Source: Paraburkholderia lacunae | GTDB lineage: Bacteria; Pseudomonadota; Gammaproteobacteria; Burkholderiales; Burkholderiaceae | Assembly (NCBI RefSeq): GCF_003353175.1 | Contig: NZ_QHKS01000003.1 | Coordinates: 364,052-428,051, forward strand | Direction: 5' to 3' | DNA length: 64,000 nucleotides | The notes under the pieces: generated by a model | Database searches by the model: none | What the model was told of the DNA's origin: nothing | What the model saw: the letters and a program-made list of their open reading frames with translations, nothing else | Made by a program: the position numbers and the translations under genes | Part shown: positions 36,939 through 46,153 of the stretch, piece by piece | Layout: every line of letters starts with the position of its first letter | How positions within the stretch are numbered: position 1 is the first letter of the stretch

Positions 36939-38399
36939 ATGAACCTGACGATCATCGGTAGCGGCTACGTAGGCCTCGTGACGGGCGCGTGTCTGGCGGA
37001 CATCGGCCACGACGTGTTCTGTCTCGACGTCGATCAGCGCAAGATCGACGTGCTCAACAACGGCGGCGTGCCGATCCATGAGCCGGGATTGCAGGAGATC
37101 ATCGCGCGTAATCGCAAGGCCGGCCGCCTGAAGTTTTCGACCGACGTCGAAGCCGCCGTCGCGCATGGCGATATCCAGTTCATCGCGGTCGGTACGCCGT
37201 CCGACGAAGACGGTTCCGCCGACCTGCAATACGTGCTGGCCGCCGCGCGCAATATCGGCCGCCATATGACGGCCTTCAAGGTGATCGTCGACAAATCGAC
37301 GGTGCCGGTCGGCACGGCCTCGCGCGTGCGCGAGGTGATCGCTGCGGAGCTGGCTGCGCGCGGCGAGAGCCACATGTTCTCGGTGGTGTCGAACCCGGAG
37401 TTCCTGAAGGAAGGCGCGGCCGTCGAAGACTTCACGCGCCCCGACCGCATCGTGCTCGGCTGCGACGAAGACGTGCCGGGCGAGAAGGCGCGCGAATGGA
37501 TGAAGCGCCTGTACGCGCCGTTCAATCGCAATCGCGAGCGCACGCTGTACATGGACGTGCGTTCGGCCGAATTCACCAAGTACGCGGCCAATGCGATGCT
37601 CGCCACGCGCATTTCGTACATGAACGAGCTGGCGAATCTGGCTGATCGCGTCGGCGCGGACATTGAAGCGGTGCGCCGCGGCATCGGCTCCGATCCGCGG
37701 ATCGGCTACGACTTCCTGTATGCCGGCTGCGGCTACGGCGGTTCGTGCTTCCCGAAGGACGTGCAGGCGCTGATCCGCACCGCCGCCGACTACAAGCAGA
37801 ATCTGCGCATTCTCGAAGCGGTGGAAGCCGTCAACGACACGCAGAAAAAAATCCTCGCGCACAAGATCGTCGCGCGTCTGGGCGAAGACCTGTCGGACCG
37901 CACCTTCGGCGTGTGGGGCCTCGCGTTCAAGCCGAATACCGACGACATGCGCGAAGCGCCGAGCCGGCCGCTGATCGCCGAGCTGCTGCGCCGCGGCGCG
38001 CGCGTCAAGGCCTACGACCCGGTCGCGATCGACGAATCGAAGCGCGTCTTCGCACTCGATCTGAAGGACGTGCCGCAACAGCACGCGCGCCTGTCGTTCG
38101 TGAACGAAGAGATGGAGGCGGCCGAGGGCGCCGACGCACTGGTGATCCTCACCGAATGGAAGGTCTTCAAGAGCCCGGATTTCGACTCGCTCAAGCAGAT
38201 CCTCGAGACGCCGCTGATTTTCGACGGCCGCAATCTGTACGAGCCGGACGCGCTGCTCGAACTCGGTATCGAGTACCACGCGATCGGCCGCCAGCACGTG
38301 CTGCGCAACGCGCCGGCACGGGTCGGCGCGAACGGCTTGCCGGTCACCGCCGAGACGGCCGACACCGCCGACTCGGCCGCCGCGGCGGCCGGGCGCTAG
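36939..38399 (+). CDS. bceC: UDP-glucose 6-dehydrogenase
   Basis: A 486-residue enzyme oxidising UDP-glucose to UDP-glucuronate with NAD. It has the Rossmann start [20 protein letters not shown], the conserved [13 protein letters not shown] and [27 protein letters not shown], the catalytic-cysteine loop [13 protein letters not shown] and the C-terminal [16 protein letters not shown]. The tail after about residue 465 is a low-complexity Ala/Asp/Thr stretch. It lies 67 bp after bceB in the operon and provides glucuronic acid, a known cepacian component. Confidence 0.96.
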   Translation: MNLTIIGSGYVGLVTGACLADIGHDVFCLDVDQRKIDVLNNGGVPIHEPGLQEIIARNRKAGRLKFSTDVEAAVAHGDIQFIAVGTPSDEDGSADLQYVLAAARNIGRHMTAFKVIVDKSTVPVGTASRVREVIAAELAARGESHMFSVVSNPEFLKEGAAVEDFTRPDRIVLGCDEDVPGEKAREWMKRLYAPFNRNRERTLYMDVRSAEFTKYAANAMLATRISYMNELANLADRVGADIEAVRRGIGSDPRIGYDFLYAGCGYGGSCFPKDVQALIRTAADYKQNLRILEAVEAVNDTQKKILAHKIVARLGEDLSDRTFGVWGLAFKPNTDDMREAPSRPLIAELLRRGARVKAYDPVAIDESKRVFALDLKDVPQQHARLSFVNEEMEAAEGADALVILTEWKVFKSPDFDSLKQILETPLIFDGRNLYEPDALLELGIEYHAIGRQHVLRNAPARVGANGLPVTAETADTADSAAAAAGR

Positions 38400-38427
38400 G
38401 TCGCCAGGCTGTGTTAGGGAGCCCGCT

Positions 38428-38883
38428 ATGTTTGCCAACGTTCTGATCGTCTGTCACGCCAATGTGTGCCGTTCGCCTGCCGCCGAGATGCTGTTCAAGG
38501 CACGGCAGAGCAAGGCCTCGCGGCCGTCCTCGGCGCCGATCGCGTTTCATTCGGCGGGCATCCGTGCCGCGGAGGGTCGCGGCATGGACCCGGTGATGCG
38601 GCGCCTGCTCGCGGAGCAGGGCGTCGCTTCCGGGATCCATTACTCGCGGCGACTCGACCGGCACCTCGTGCGCTCCGCCGATCTGGTGCTGGTCAGCGAG
38701 CGCGCGCAGGTGAGCGAAGTCGAAGCGCTCGATCCGGCCTCGCGCGGCAAGGTCTATCCGCTCGGCAAGTGGGAACACGATTCCGACGTCGCCGATCCCC
38801 ACGGCGGCGCGGAAACTGCTTATCGAGAGAGTCTCGTGCTCATCGAACATCTGGTCATGGGATGGCTGAAGAAAATATGCTGA
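38428..38883 (+). CDS. bceD: Low-molecular-weight protein-tyrosine phosphatase
   Basis: A 151-residue LMW-PTP. The CX5R P-loop is Cys9-HANVC-Arg15-Ser and the general-acid Asp is Asp123 in DPHGG. It is expected to dephosphorylate the neighbouring tyrosine kinase BceF and so control polymer length or export, as Wzb does for Wzc. The stop overlaps the next start (TGATG). Confidence 0.93.
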   Translation: MFANVLIVCHANVCRSPAAEMLFKARQSKASRPSSAPIAFHSAGIRAAEGRGMDPVMRRLLAEQGVASGIHYSRRLDRHLVRSADLVLVSERAQVSEVEALDPASRGKVYPLGKWEHDSDVADPHGGAETAYRESLVLIEHLVMGWLKKIC

Positions 38884-40106
38884 TGAAGACAACTATCGCG
38901 AACCTCAAGGCGAACTCACCGGCGAATCTTCGAACGAAATTCGCCGCCATTCTTTTGCTGACGTCCTTTGTGTCGGCCTGCTCCACCGCGCCGGGGAATT
39001 ACCTCGACACGTCCCGTCTGAAAGACGACGGGCAGCATCAGAGTCAACCCGCTGAGACCTATCCGGTCCATCTGATCGACGCGAGCGTCGTGGCCGCGCA
39101 GGCTCAGGCGCAAGCCGCCGCCGCGCCGCCGGCGTTGCCGACCTCGTCTATCAGCGACCCGTCACAGTACGTGTACCGGCTCTCGCCGCAGGACATTCTC
39201 GGCATCACCGTTTGGGACCATCCTGAGTTGACCACGCCGCAGGGCAGCACGATGTCGGCGGGCGGCAACACCACGCAGTCGATCGGCGGCGCGTTGCAGC
39301 AGCCGTACACGGCCGCGTTGCCGGGCGAGGCCGATCCGTACGGCCAGACGATCGCTACCGACGGCACGATCTTTTTCCCGTTCGTCGGGCGGATCAAGGC
39401 CGCGGGCAAGACCGTCGGCGAGGTGCGCGATCAATTGGCCGCCGGCCTCGTGCGCTATATCCGCAACCCGCAGGTCGACGTACGCGTGCTCTCGTATCGC
39501 GGCCAGAAAATCCAGGTGACCGGCGAAGTGAAGACGCCGGGGCCGCTCGCCGTCAGCGACGTCCCGCTCACGCTGGTCGACGCGATCACGCGCTCGGGCG
39601 GCACGACCGCCGAAGCCGACATCCAGCGTGTGCGACTGACGCGCAACAAGAAGCTCTATGTGCTCGACGCGAACCGCATGCTCGATGGCGGCGACACCAC
39701 GCAGAACGTGATGCTGCAAGGCGGCGACGTGATCAACATTCCGGATCGCAGCGCAAGCCGCGTGTTCGTGATGGGCGAAGTGAAGACGCCGATGCAGATG
39801 CCGATGCTCAAGGGCCGTCTGACGATCGCCGATGCGCTGACGCAAGCGGGCGGCATCCTCGATACCGACGCCAATCCGCGCCAGATCTACGTGATGCGCG
39901 GCCTGCGCGAGAAGCCGACCACGCCGGACGTCTACCGCCTCGACATGACGCAGCCGGACGCCATCATGCTGTCGTCGCAGTTCCAGTTGCAACCGATGGA
40001 TGTCGTGTATATCAGTACCGCCGCGTCGACCACCTTCAACCGTGTCTTGCAGCAGGTGTTGCCGAGCGTACAGACGCTGTTCTACCTGAGGCAGTTGACG
40101 CGTTAA
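38883..40106 (+). CDS. bceE: Outer-membrane polysaccharide export lipoprotein (Wza/OPX type)
   Basis: A 407-residue export protein. The signal sequence ends in the lipobox FVSAC (Cys33). The polysaccharide export domain begins YRLSPQDILGITVWDHPEL and contains DGTIFFPFVGRIKAAGKTVGEV and NPQVDVRVLSYRGQKIQVTGEV (in pieces), followed by two SLBB-type repeats (VTGEVKTPGPLAVSDVPLTL, FVMGEVKTPMQMPMLKG). It should form the outer-membrane channel and pair with BceF. The ATG at 38883 overlaps the bceD stop; an ATG at 38877 is also in frame. Confidence 0.93.
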   Translation: MKTTIANLKANSPANLRTKFAAILLLTSFVSACSTAPGNYLDTSRLKDDGQHQSQPAETYPVHLIDASVVAAQAQAQAAAAPPALPTSSISDPSQYVYRLSPQDILGITVWDHPELTTPQGSTMSAGGNTTQSIGGALQQPYTAALPGEADPYGQTIATDGTIFFPFVGRIKAAGKTVGEVRDQLAAGLVRYIRNPQVDVRVLSYRGQKIQVTGEVKTPGPLAVSDVPLTLVDAITRSGGTTAEADIQRVRLTRNKKLYVLDANRMLDGGDTTQNVMLQGGDVINIPDRSASRVFVMGEVKTPMQMPMLKGRLTIADALTQAGGILDTDANPRQIYVMRGLREKPTTPDVYRLDMTQPDAIMLSSQFQLQPMDVVYISTAASTTFNRVLQQVLPSVQTLFYLRQLTR

Positions 40107-40123
40107 ACGTCCGAGCCGCCGAG

Positions 40124-40155
40124 AGTCCCGCGCCGCTCCCCCAGGGCGCGGGACT
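40124..40155 (+). terminator. Strong GC hairpin between bceE and bceF (attenuator or processing site)
   Basis: A perfect 11-bp stem (agtcccgcgcc at 40124-40134, partner at 40145-40155) with a 10-nt loop, 17 bp after the bceE stop. No T-run follows, so it is unlikely to terminate fully on its own. It could attenuate transcription or mark an mRNA processing point that lowers kinase expression relative to the export lipoprotein. Confidence 0.65.
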
Positions 40156-40216
40156 GAAGCAAATGCTTGAGCAACCGCTGACGTAACCGCTGACGTAACC
40201 GATACGGGATCGAATT

Positions 40217-42439
40217 GTGAGCAATCAAATCACTCCACACATGGTCGCACCGGCCAGGACCGAAGAAGAGGACGTCGTCCTCGGCCAACTGGTGCAGGTG
40301 ATCCTCGACGACATCTGGTGGCTGATCGCCATCGCCGCGGTGATCGTCGGGATCGCCGTCGCGTACTGTTTCCTCGCCAAGCCGATCTATTCGGCCGATG
40401 CGCACGTGCGGGTCGAGCAGGGCGACAACACCTCGCAGGCGCTCACGCAGACGCAGACGGGCGCGGCGATCACCACCGGCTCGAGCTCGCTGCCGACCGA
40501 TGCAGAAATCGAAATCATCAAGAGCCGCGGCGTAGTCGGCCCGGTGGTGCAGCAACTGAAGCTGAACTTCAGCGTCACGCCGAAGACCATTCCGCTGCTC
40601 GGCAGCATCGCCGCGCGCATGGCGACGCCGGGCCAGCCGGCGCGGCCGTGGCTGGGTCTCGCGTCCTATGCATGGGGCGGCGAAGAAGCCGACGTCGATT
40701 CGCTCGACGTGGAGCCCGCGCTCGAAGGCCAGAAGCTGACGATGAAGGTGGTCGACGACCAGCACTACGAGCTGTACGCGGAGAACGGCGCGCTGCTGCT
40801 GCACGGCCAGGTCGGCCAGCAGGCGCAGGGCGGCGGCGTGACGATCGTGGTCAAAAAGCTGGTGGCGCGACCGGGTGAGGAATTTACGGTGGTGCGTTCC
40901 AACGACCTCGACGCGATCACCGCGTTCCAGTCGGCGATCACCGTGCAGGAGCAGGGCAAGCAGACCGGCGTGATCCAGATTTCGCTGGAAGACAAGAGCC
41001 CCGAGCATGCCGCTCTGGTCGCCAATGCGCTGGCGCAGTCGTACGTGCGTCAGCATGTGTCGAACAAGCAGGCCGACGCGATCAAGATGCTCGAGTTCCT
41101 GAAGAGCGAAGAGCCGCGCCTGAAGAGCGACCTCGAACGCGCGGAAGCCGCCTTGACCGCGTATCAGCGCCAGTCCGGCTCGATCAACGCAAGCGACGAA
41201 GCCAAGGTGTACCTGGAAGGTAGCGTGCAGTACGAACAGCAGATTGCCGCCTTGCGTCTGCAAATGGCGTCGATGACCGAGCGTTACGGCGACGACCACC
41301 CGACGCTCAAGGTCGCGCGTGAACAGATGGCCGAGTTGCAGGCGCAGCGCACCAAATACGCCGACCGCTTCCGCGATCTGCCGGCCACCGAAGTGAAGGC
41401 CGTGCAGCTGCAACGCGATGCGAAGGTGGCCGAAGACATCTACGTGCTGCTGCTCAACCGCGTGCAGGAATTGTCGGTGCAGAAGGCCGGCACCGGCGGC
41501 AACGTGCATATCGTCGACGCCGCGCTGCGACCGGGCGTGCCGGTCAAGCCGAAGAAGGCGCTGATCCTGTCGGCGGCGGTGATTCTCGGGCTGATCGCCG
41601 GCACGGGTTTCGTGTTCCTGCGCCGCAATATGTTCAAGGGCATCGACGACCCCGAGCACATCGAACGCGCATTCCATCTGCCGGTGTTCGGTCTCGTGCC
41701 GCTCAGCGCCGAGCAGGCGGTGCTCGAAAGCAGTTTCCAGCGCGGCGGCGAACGCCTGCGTTCGGTGCTGGCCAGCGCGCGTCCGAAGGACTTCACGGTC
41801 GAAAGCCTGCGCAGTCTGCGCACTTCGATGCAGTTCACGTTGATGGACGCGAAGAACCGCATCGTCATGCTGACCGGCCCGATGGCCGGCGTCGGCAAGA
41901 GCTTTCTGACGGTCAATCTGGCGGTGCTGCTCGCGCATTCGGGCAAGCGCGTGCTGATGATCGACGGCGATTTGCGGCGCGGCGTGCTCGAACGCTACAT
42001 GGGCGGTTTGCAGGAAAACGGCATGTCGGAGTTGCTGAGCGGGCAGATCTCGCTCGAAGACGCGATCCGCAGCTCCAACATCGAGAACCTGAGCTTCATC
42101 TCGTGCGGCCGCCGTCCGCCGAATCCGTCGGAGCTCCTGATGTCGCCGCGTCTGCCGCAATACCTCGACGGCCTCGCCAAGCGCTACGACGTGATCCTGA
42201 TCGACACGCCGCCGGTGCTGGCCGTGACCGATGCGTCGATCATCGGCGCCTATGCGGGTTCGACCTTCTTCGTGATGCGCTCGGGCATGCATAACGAAGG
42301 CGAGATCATCGATGCGTTGAAGCGCTTGCGGGCGGCTGGCGTGCACGTGCAGGGCGGCATCTTCAACGGCATGCCGGCGCGCTCGCGCGGCGGCTACGAC
42401 CGCAGCTATGCGAGGGTCCAGGAATACCTGAGCACCTGA
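40217..42439 (+). CDS. bceF: Polysaccharide co-polymerase / tyrosine autokinase (Wzc type)
   Basis: A 740-residue PCP-2a protein. An N-terminal Wzz region has a membrane helix (IWWLIAIAAVIVGIAVAYCFL) and a long periplasmic coiled-coil part (about residues 280-400), then a second helix (ALILSAAVILGLIAGTGFVFL). The C-terminal BY-kinase domain has Walker A MAGVGKS (Lys561), Walker A' VLMIDGDLRRG and Walker B DVILIDTPPVL. The end carries tyrosines 727, 731 and 737 as likely autophosphorylation sites. The start is a GTG; an ATG at 40241 is the alternative. Confidence 0.93.
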   Translation: MSNQITPHMVAPARTEEEDVVLGQLVQVILDDIWWLIAIAAVIVGIAVAYCFLAKPIYSADAHVRVEQGDNTSQALTQTQTGAAITTGSSSLPTDAEIEIIKSRGVVGPVVQQLKLNFSVTPKTIPLLGSIAARMATPGQPARPWLGLASYAWGGEEADVDSLDVEPALEGQKLTMKVVDDQHYELYAENGALLLHGQVGQQAQGGGVTIVVKKLVARPGEEFTVVRSNDLDAITAFQSAITVQEQGKQTGVIQISLEDKSPEHAALVANALAQSYVRQHVSNKQADAIKMLEFLKSEEPRLKSDLERAEAALTAYQRQSGSINASDEAKVYLEGSVQYEQQIAALRLQMASMTERYGDDHPTLKVAREQMAELQAQRTKYADRFRDLPATEVKAVQLQRDAKVAEDIYVLLLNRVQELSVQKAGTGGNVHIVDAALRPGVPVKPKKALILSAAVILGLIAGTGFVFLRRNMFKGIDDPEHIERAFHLPVFGLVPLSAEQAVLESSFQRGGERLRSVLASARPKDFTVESLRSLRTSMQFTLMDAKNRIVMLTGPMAGVGKSFLTVNLAVLLAHSGKRVLMIDGDLRRGVLERYMGGLQENGMSELLSGQISLEDAIRSSNIENLSFISCGRRPPNPSELLMSPRLPQYLDGLAKRYDVILIDTPPVLAVTDASIIGAYAGSTFFVMRSGMHNEGEIIDALKRLRAAGVHVQGGIFNGMPARSRGGYDRSYARVQEYLST

Positions 42440-42498
42440 GCCGCGCGAGCGATCCCATTGTTCCGCTTTCAGCGCAACGACGAAAAAAGGACTTCACG

Positions 42499-43422
42499 AT
42501 GAAAGTGACGGTACTGGTTCCCACGTTCCGCCGCCCGGCCGATCTCGCGCGCTGTCTCGCGGCGCTGCAACGGCAGTCGCGCGCGCCCGACGAAGTGGTG
42601 GTGGTCGCGCGCGCCGACGACGAGGCGACTCACACGTGCCTGCGCGATCCGGCGGTGCCCGGCGCACTGCCGCTCGCCGTTGCGCTGGTCGAGGTGCCAG
42701 GCCAGGTCGCGGCCCTGAATCGCGGGCTCGACGCGGCCAGCGGCGACGTGATCGCGATCACCGACGACGACGCCGCACCGCACGTCGACTGGGTCGAACG
42801 GATTGCGGCGGCATTCGAAAGCGATGCGCGTCTGGGCGCGCTCGGCGGGCGCGACTGGGTGCACGAAAAAGGCCGCGTGCTGGACGGCGAACGGCCGCAG
42901 GTCGGCAAGGTCACCGCGCACGGCAAGATCATCGGCAATCATCACCTCGGGGTGGGCGGCGCGCGCGAAGTCGACATCCTGAAGGGCGCCAACATGAGCT
43001 ACCGCAGCGATGCGGTCCGCACGATCCGTTTCGACGCGCGCCTGCGCGGCGCGGGCGCGCAGGTTCACAACGACATGGCCTTCAGCCTGAGCGTGAAGAA
43101 CGCCGGCTGGAAGCTGATGTACGACCCGCGCGTGGCGGTCGATCATTTCCCGGCCGAGCGTTTCGACGACGACCGGCGCGACGCGCAAACCATGGCGGCG
43201 TTGCGCAATGCCGCCTTCAACTTCCATCTGATCCTGCGCGACCAGCTGCCGCCGCTGCGCCGCGAAACCGCCTGGTGGTGGTGGACGCTGGTCGGCACGC
43301 GGGTCTATCCGGGGCTCACGCACGCGGCGCTCGCGCTGCTCTCCAAACAGGCGCGCCTGAAGCTGTCGCGCTGGCGCGCGGTGCGTACCGGCGCGCATGA
43401 GGCGCGGCGCGCGCTGTCCTGA
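42499..43422 (+). CDS. bceG: Family 2 glycosyltransferase
   Basis: A 307-residue GT-A enzyme, starting MKVTVLVPTFRRPADLARCLAAL, with the DxD-like metal site ITDDDAAPH and the acceptor-domain block GANMSYRSDAVR. It lacks membrane helices and probably acts on the cytoplasmic face, adding one sugar of the lipid-linked repeat unit. The particular sugar cannot be told from sequence. It lies 59 bp after bceF. Confidence 0.88.
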   Translation: MKVTVLVPTFRRPADLARCLAALQRQSRAPDEVVVVARADDEATHTCLRDPAVPGALPLAVALVEVPGQVAALNRGLDAASGDVIAITDDDAAPHVDWVERIAAAFESDARLGALGGRDWVHEKGRVLDGERPQVGKVTAHGKIIGNHHLGVGGAREVDILKGANMSYRSDAVRTIRFDARLRGAGAQVHNDMAFSLSVKNAGWKLMYDPRVAVDHFPAERFDDDRRDAQTMAALRNAAFNFHLILRDQLPPLRRETAWWWWTLVGTRVYPGLTHAALALLSKQARLKLSRWRAVRTGAHEARRALS

Positions 43423-43534
43423 TCTTCGTGATCGCTCGCGCGACCCACGTCGCGACCTATACGTTCGTGCATCGGCGCCGGTTTCGTTTCATGGCCGCCG
43501 ATGCTCCTTTCCACCGGCAGAGCGGAGTGTCTGC

Positions 43535-44686
43535 ATGAGTACGAAAGTTCACGTTCATCTGTTTTACGGCGCAGATCCGCGCTTTTACCGACCGGGCGAC
43601 AACATCGGTTGTCTGTACGGTTATCACCACGCCGAATCCGACGCGTTCGCGCTGACCTATTCGCAGGACGCGCAGGAAAGCAAACCGGTGCGCCTGTTGC
43701 GCCGCGCATTGAAGGCGGCGCTCGGCTTCGACTTCATTCACACGTGGCGCAACCGCGCCGAGATGTTGCGCTCGGACGTGATCTGGACGCATACCGAGCA
43801 GGAACATCTGTCGGCCGCGCTGATGCTGCTGCTGAGCGGCCGCAAGGCGGGCGCCGGGAACGGGCCGTTGCTGCTCGCGCAAAGCGTATGGCTGCTCGAT
43901 AAATGGCCTGGTTACGGGATCCTGCGCAGTTGGCTTTATCGCAAGCTGCTTGCGCGCGCGGATCAGCTGACCACGCTCGCCAGCGAAAACGCCGAACTGT
44001 GCCAGCGCTTTTTCAACCGCAACGCGAAGCATGTCTACTACGGCCTGAACACGCAGGACTTCCCGGTGCAGGCGCCCACCGAATGGACGCCGCATACGCC
44101 GATCCGGATCGCGGCGATCGGCAACGATCGCGACCGCGATTGGGAGAGCCTCATCAAGGCGTTCGGCAACGATGCGCGCTACACGGTGAAACTCGCGACG
44201 CGCCGGCGCATTCCCGCATCGCTGCGCGCGGCGAATGTCGAGATCGCGCTGTTTTCGGGCATCAAGAAGCAGCACGAACTCTACGCCTGGGCCGACGTGA
44301 TCGTCGTGCCGCTGCGGCCGAATTCGCACGCCTCCGGCATCACCGTGATGCTCGAAGCGGCGGCGGTCGGCAAGCCGATGGTGGTCGCCGACGTCGGCGC
44401 GTTGCGGGATTATTTCCCGGCGGACGAGGCGGCTTATGTGCCGCCGTTCAACCCGCAGGCGCTGCGCGAAGCGGTCGACGGCCTCGCAGCCTCGCCCGCC
44501 GAGGCCTTGCGCCAGGCGCAAGCGGCCGCAGCCGGTTTGCTGTCGCGCGATCTGACGACGCAGCACTACGCGATGCAGCATGTGCGGATCACGCAGGAGA
44601 TGCTGCGTGCCCGGGCCGCGCTGCGGGCCCCGGCGGTGGAGCAAGGCCGCCGCCCCAGCCCGCGTGAATCGAGCGGGAGCCTCTAA
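43535..44686 (+). CDS. bceH: Family 4-like glycosyltransferase
   Basis: A 383-residue GT-B protein. The N-terminal half (MSTKVHVHLFYGADPRFYRPGD) is diverged, but the C-terminal half has the nucleotide-sugar binding layout (IRIAAIGNDRDRDWESLIKAF, YAWADVIVVPLRPNSHASGI, VMLEAAAVGKPMVVADVG). One repeat-unit linkage is its probable product. The start at 43535 gives a normal GT4 N-terminus; upstream sequence has no family match. It is followed by the polymerase gene with 3 bp between. Confidence 0.85.
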   Translation: MSTKVHVHLFYGADPRFYRPGDNIGCLYGYHHAESDAFALTYSQDAQESKPVRLLRRALKAALGFDFIHTWRNRAEMLRSDVIWTHTEQEHLSAALMLLLSGRKAGAGNGPLLLAQSVWLLDKWPGYGILRSWLYRKLLARADQLTTLASENAELCQRFFNRNAKHVYYGLNTQDFPVQAPTEWTPHTPIRIAAIGNDRDRDWESLIKAFGNDARYTVKLATRRRIPASLRAANVEIALFSGIKKQHELYAWADVIVVPLRPNSHASGITVMLEAAAVGKPMVVADVGALRDYFPADEAAYVPPFNPQALREAVDGLAASPAEALRQAQAAAAGLLSRDLTTQHYAMQHVRITQEMLRARAALRAPAVEQGRRPSPRESSGSL

Positions 44687-44689
44687 ACG

Positions 44690-46153
44690 ATGTCGACAAT
44701 TACGCGAGCCGGCGAGAGCGGCGCCGGACGTTCTGTGTCCGGCGGTCCGCAGGAATGGTTGCCGCCGGCGTTACTGTGGCTGATCACGGCGGTGCTGATC
44801 GCCGCGCATCAGGGCACGGTGCTCACGCTCGCGTTTCCGGTGCTCGCGATCCTGACCGGCCTGTGGCTGTACTTCAAGAGCCCGGCGCGCTACGTCGGCT
44901 TCATGTGGTGGCTGTGGTTCCTGAGCCCGGAAGTGCGGCGTCTGGCCGACTGGTCCAAAGGCTCGTTCACGCCCACCAGCCTGATCCAGATTGCGCCGCT
45001 CGCGGTGACGATGATCAGCGCGCTCTCCTTGCTGCGCTACTACCGATTGCTCGCGCAGCGGCGCGGACTGCCGGTGCTGCTGATCCTGCTCGGCCTCGCC
45101 TATGCGTTCATGGTCGGCGTGATGTCGAGCGGGCCGCTTGCCGCGACCTATGACCTCGCCAACTGGCTCTATCCGATCCTGATCGGCTTTCACATCATGG
45201 CGCACACGCGCCAATATCCGCAGTACCGCGACACCATCGTCAACACGTTCATCTGGGGCATGCTGGTGATGGGCGGCTACGGCCTGATCCAGTTCTTCAT
45301 CATGCCGCAGTGGGACGCGCTGTGGATGCTCGGCTCGCAGATGAACTCGCAAGGCGATCCGGTGCCGATGGGCGTGCGCGTGTTCAGCACGATGAACTCG
45401 TCGGGGCCGTTCGCGTTCGCGATGATGGGCGCGATGGTCTACGTGATGGCGGCCACGCACCGGGTGCGCTGGGTTGCCGCGGCGCTGGGCTTTTTCGCGT
45501 TTGCGCTGAGCCTCGTGCGCTCGACGTGGGGCGGCTGGGTGATCGCGCTGCTGATCCAGCTGGTCAAATCGAACAACAAGGTGCGCATGCGCATCATCGC
45601 CAGCGCGGTGCTGCTCGCCGGCCTGTGCGTGCCGCTGCTGGCGGTCGGCCCGGTGGCCGACCGGATGCAGGCGCGTCTTAACACCATCGTCAATCTGAGC
45701 GACGACCAGAGCTATGCCGCGCGTAACGAGTTCTACGCGACCTTCGCGAAGACCGCCTTCACCGACGTCTCCGGCGAAGGGATGGGCGCGACCGGCACCT
45801 CCACCAAGCTCTCGAACGACGGCGGCCAGCTCGGCCAATACGGCAACTTCGACAGCGGCGTGATGAACATCCCGTTCGTGCTCGGCTGGCCCGGCACGCT
45901 GCTGTATATGTCGGGCATCGTCTGGCTGCTGGTGCGCGCGGTGCTCGCGTCGTTCAAGCTGAGCAACGACAAATACGTGTCCGCTTGCCTCAGTCTCAGT
46001 CTCGCGACCTTTGCGATGCTGGTGTTCACCAATTCGCTGGTCGGCACCGGCGGCCTGCTGCTTTTCATGAGTGTTTTTTCGATCCTTTCTGCGGTGCATT
46101 ACGAAAAGATGAACCGCAGACGCACGCAATTACTCCACGGAGGCACTGATTGA
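44690..46153 (+). CDS. bceI: O-antigen ligase/polymerase-type membrane protein (Wzy)
   Basis: A 487-residue protein with about ten membrane helices (for example LLWLITAVLIAAHQGTVLTL, VLLILLGLAYAFMVGVM, GMLVMGGYGLIQFFI, FALSLVRSTWGGWVIALLI, TFAMLVFTNSLVGTGGLLLF). A large loop between late helices (about residues 320-410) is typical of Wzy-type polymerases. It is expected to polymerise the flipped repeat units in the periplasm. The bceJ start overlaps its stop. Confidence 0.85.
   Translation: MSTITRAGESGAGRSVSGGPQEWLPPALLWLITAVLIAAHQGTVLTLAFPVLAILTGLWLYFKSPARYVGFMWWLWFLSPEVRRLADWSKGSFTPTSLIQIAPLAVTMISALSLLRYYRLLAQRRGLPVLLILLGLAYAFMVGVMSSGPLAATYDLANWLYPILIGFHIMAHTRQYPQYRDTIVNTFIWGMLVMGGYGLIQFFIMPQWDALWMLGSQMNSQGDPVPMGVRVFSTMNSSGPFAFAMMGAMVYVMAATHRVRWVAAALGFFAFALSLVRSTWGGWVIALLIQLVKSNNKVRMRIIASAVLLAGLCVPLLAVGPVADRMQARLNTIVNLSDDQSYAARNEFYATFAKTAFTDVSGEGMGATGTSTKLSNDGGQLGQYGNFDSGVMNIPFVLGWPGTLLYMSGIVWLLVRAVLASFKLSNDKYVSACLSLSLATFAMLVFTNSLVGTGGLLLFMSVFSILSAVHYEKMNRRRTQLLHGGTD

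Noticed and set aside
40103..42346. Minus-strand open frame of 747 codons over bceF
   Set aside because: Antisense shadow; the kinase on the plus strand has complete motifs.
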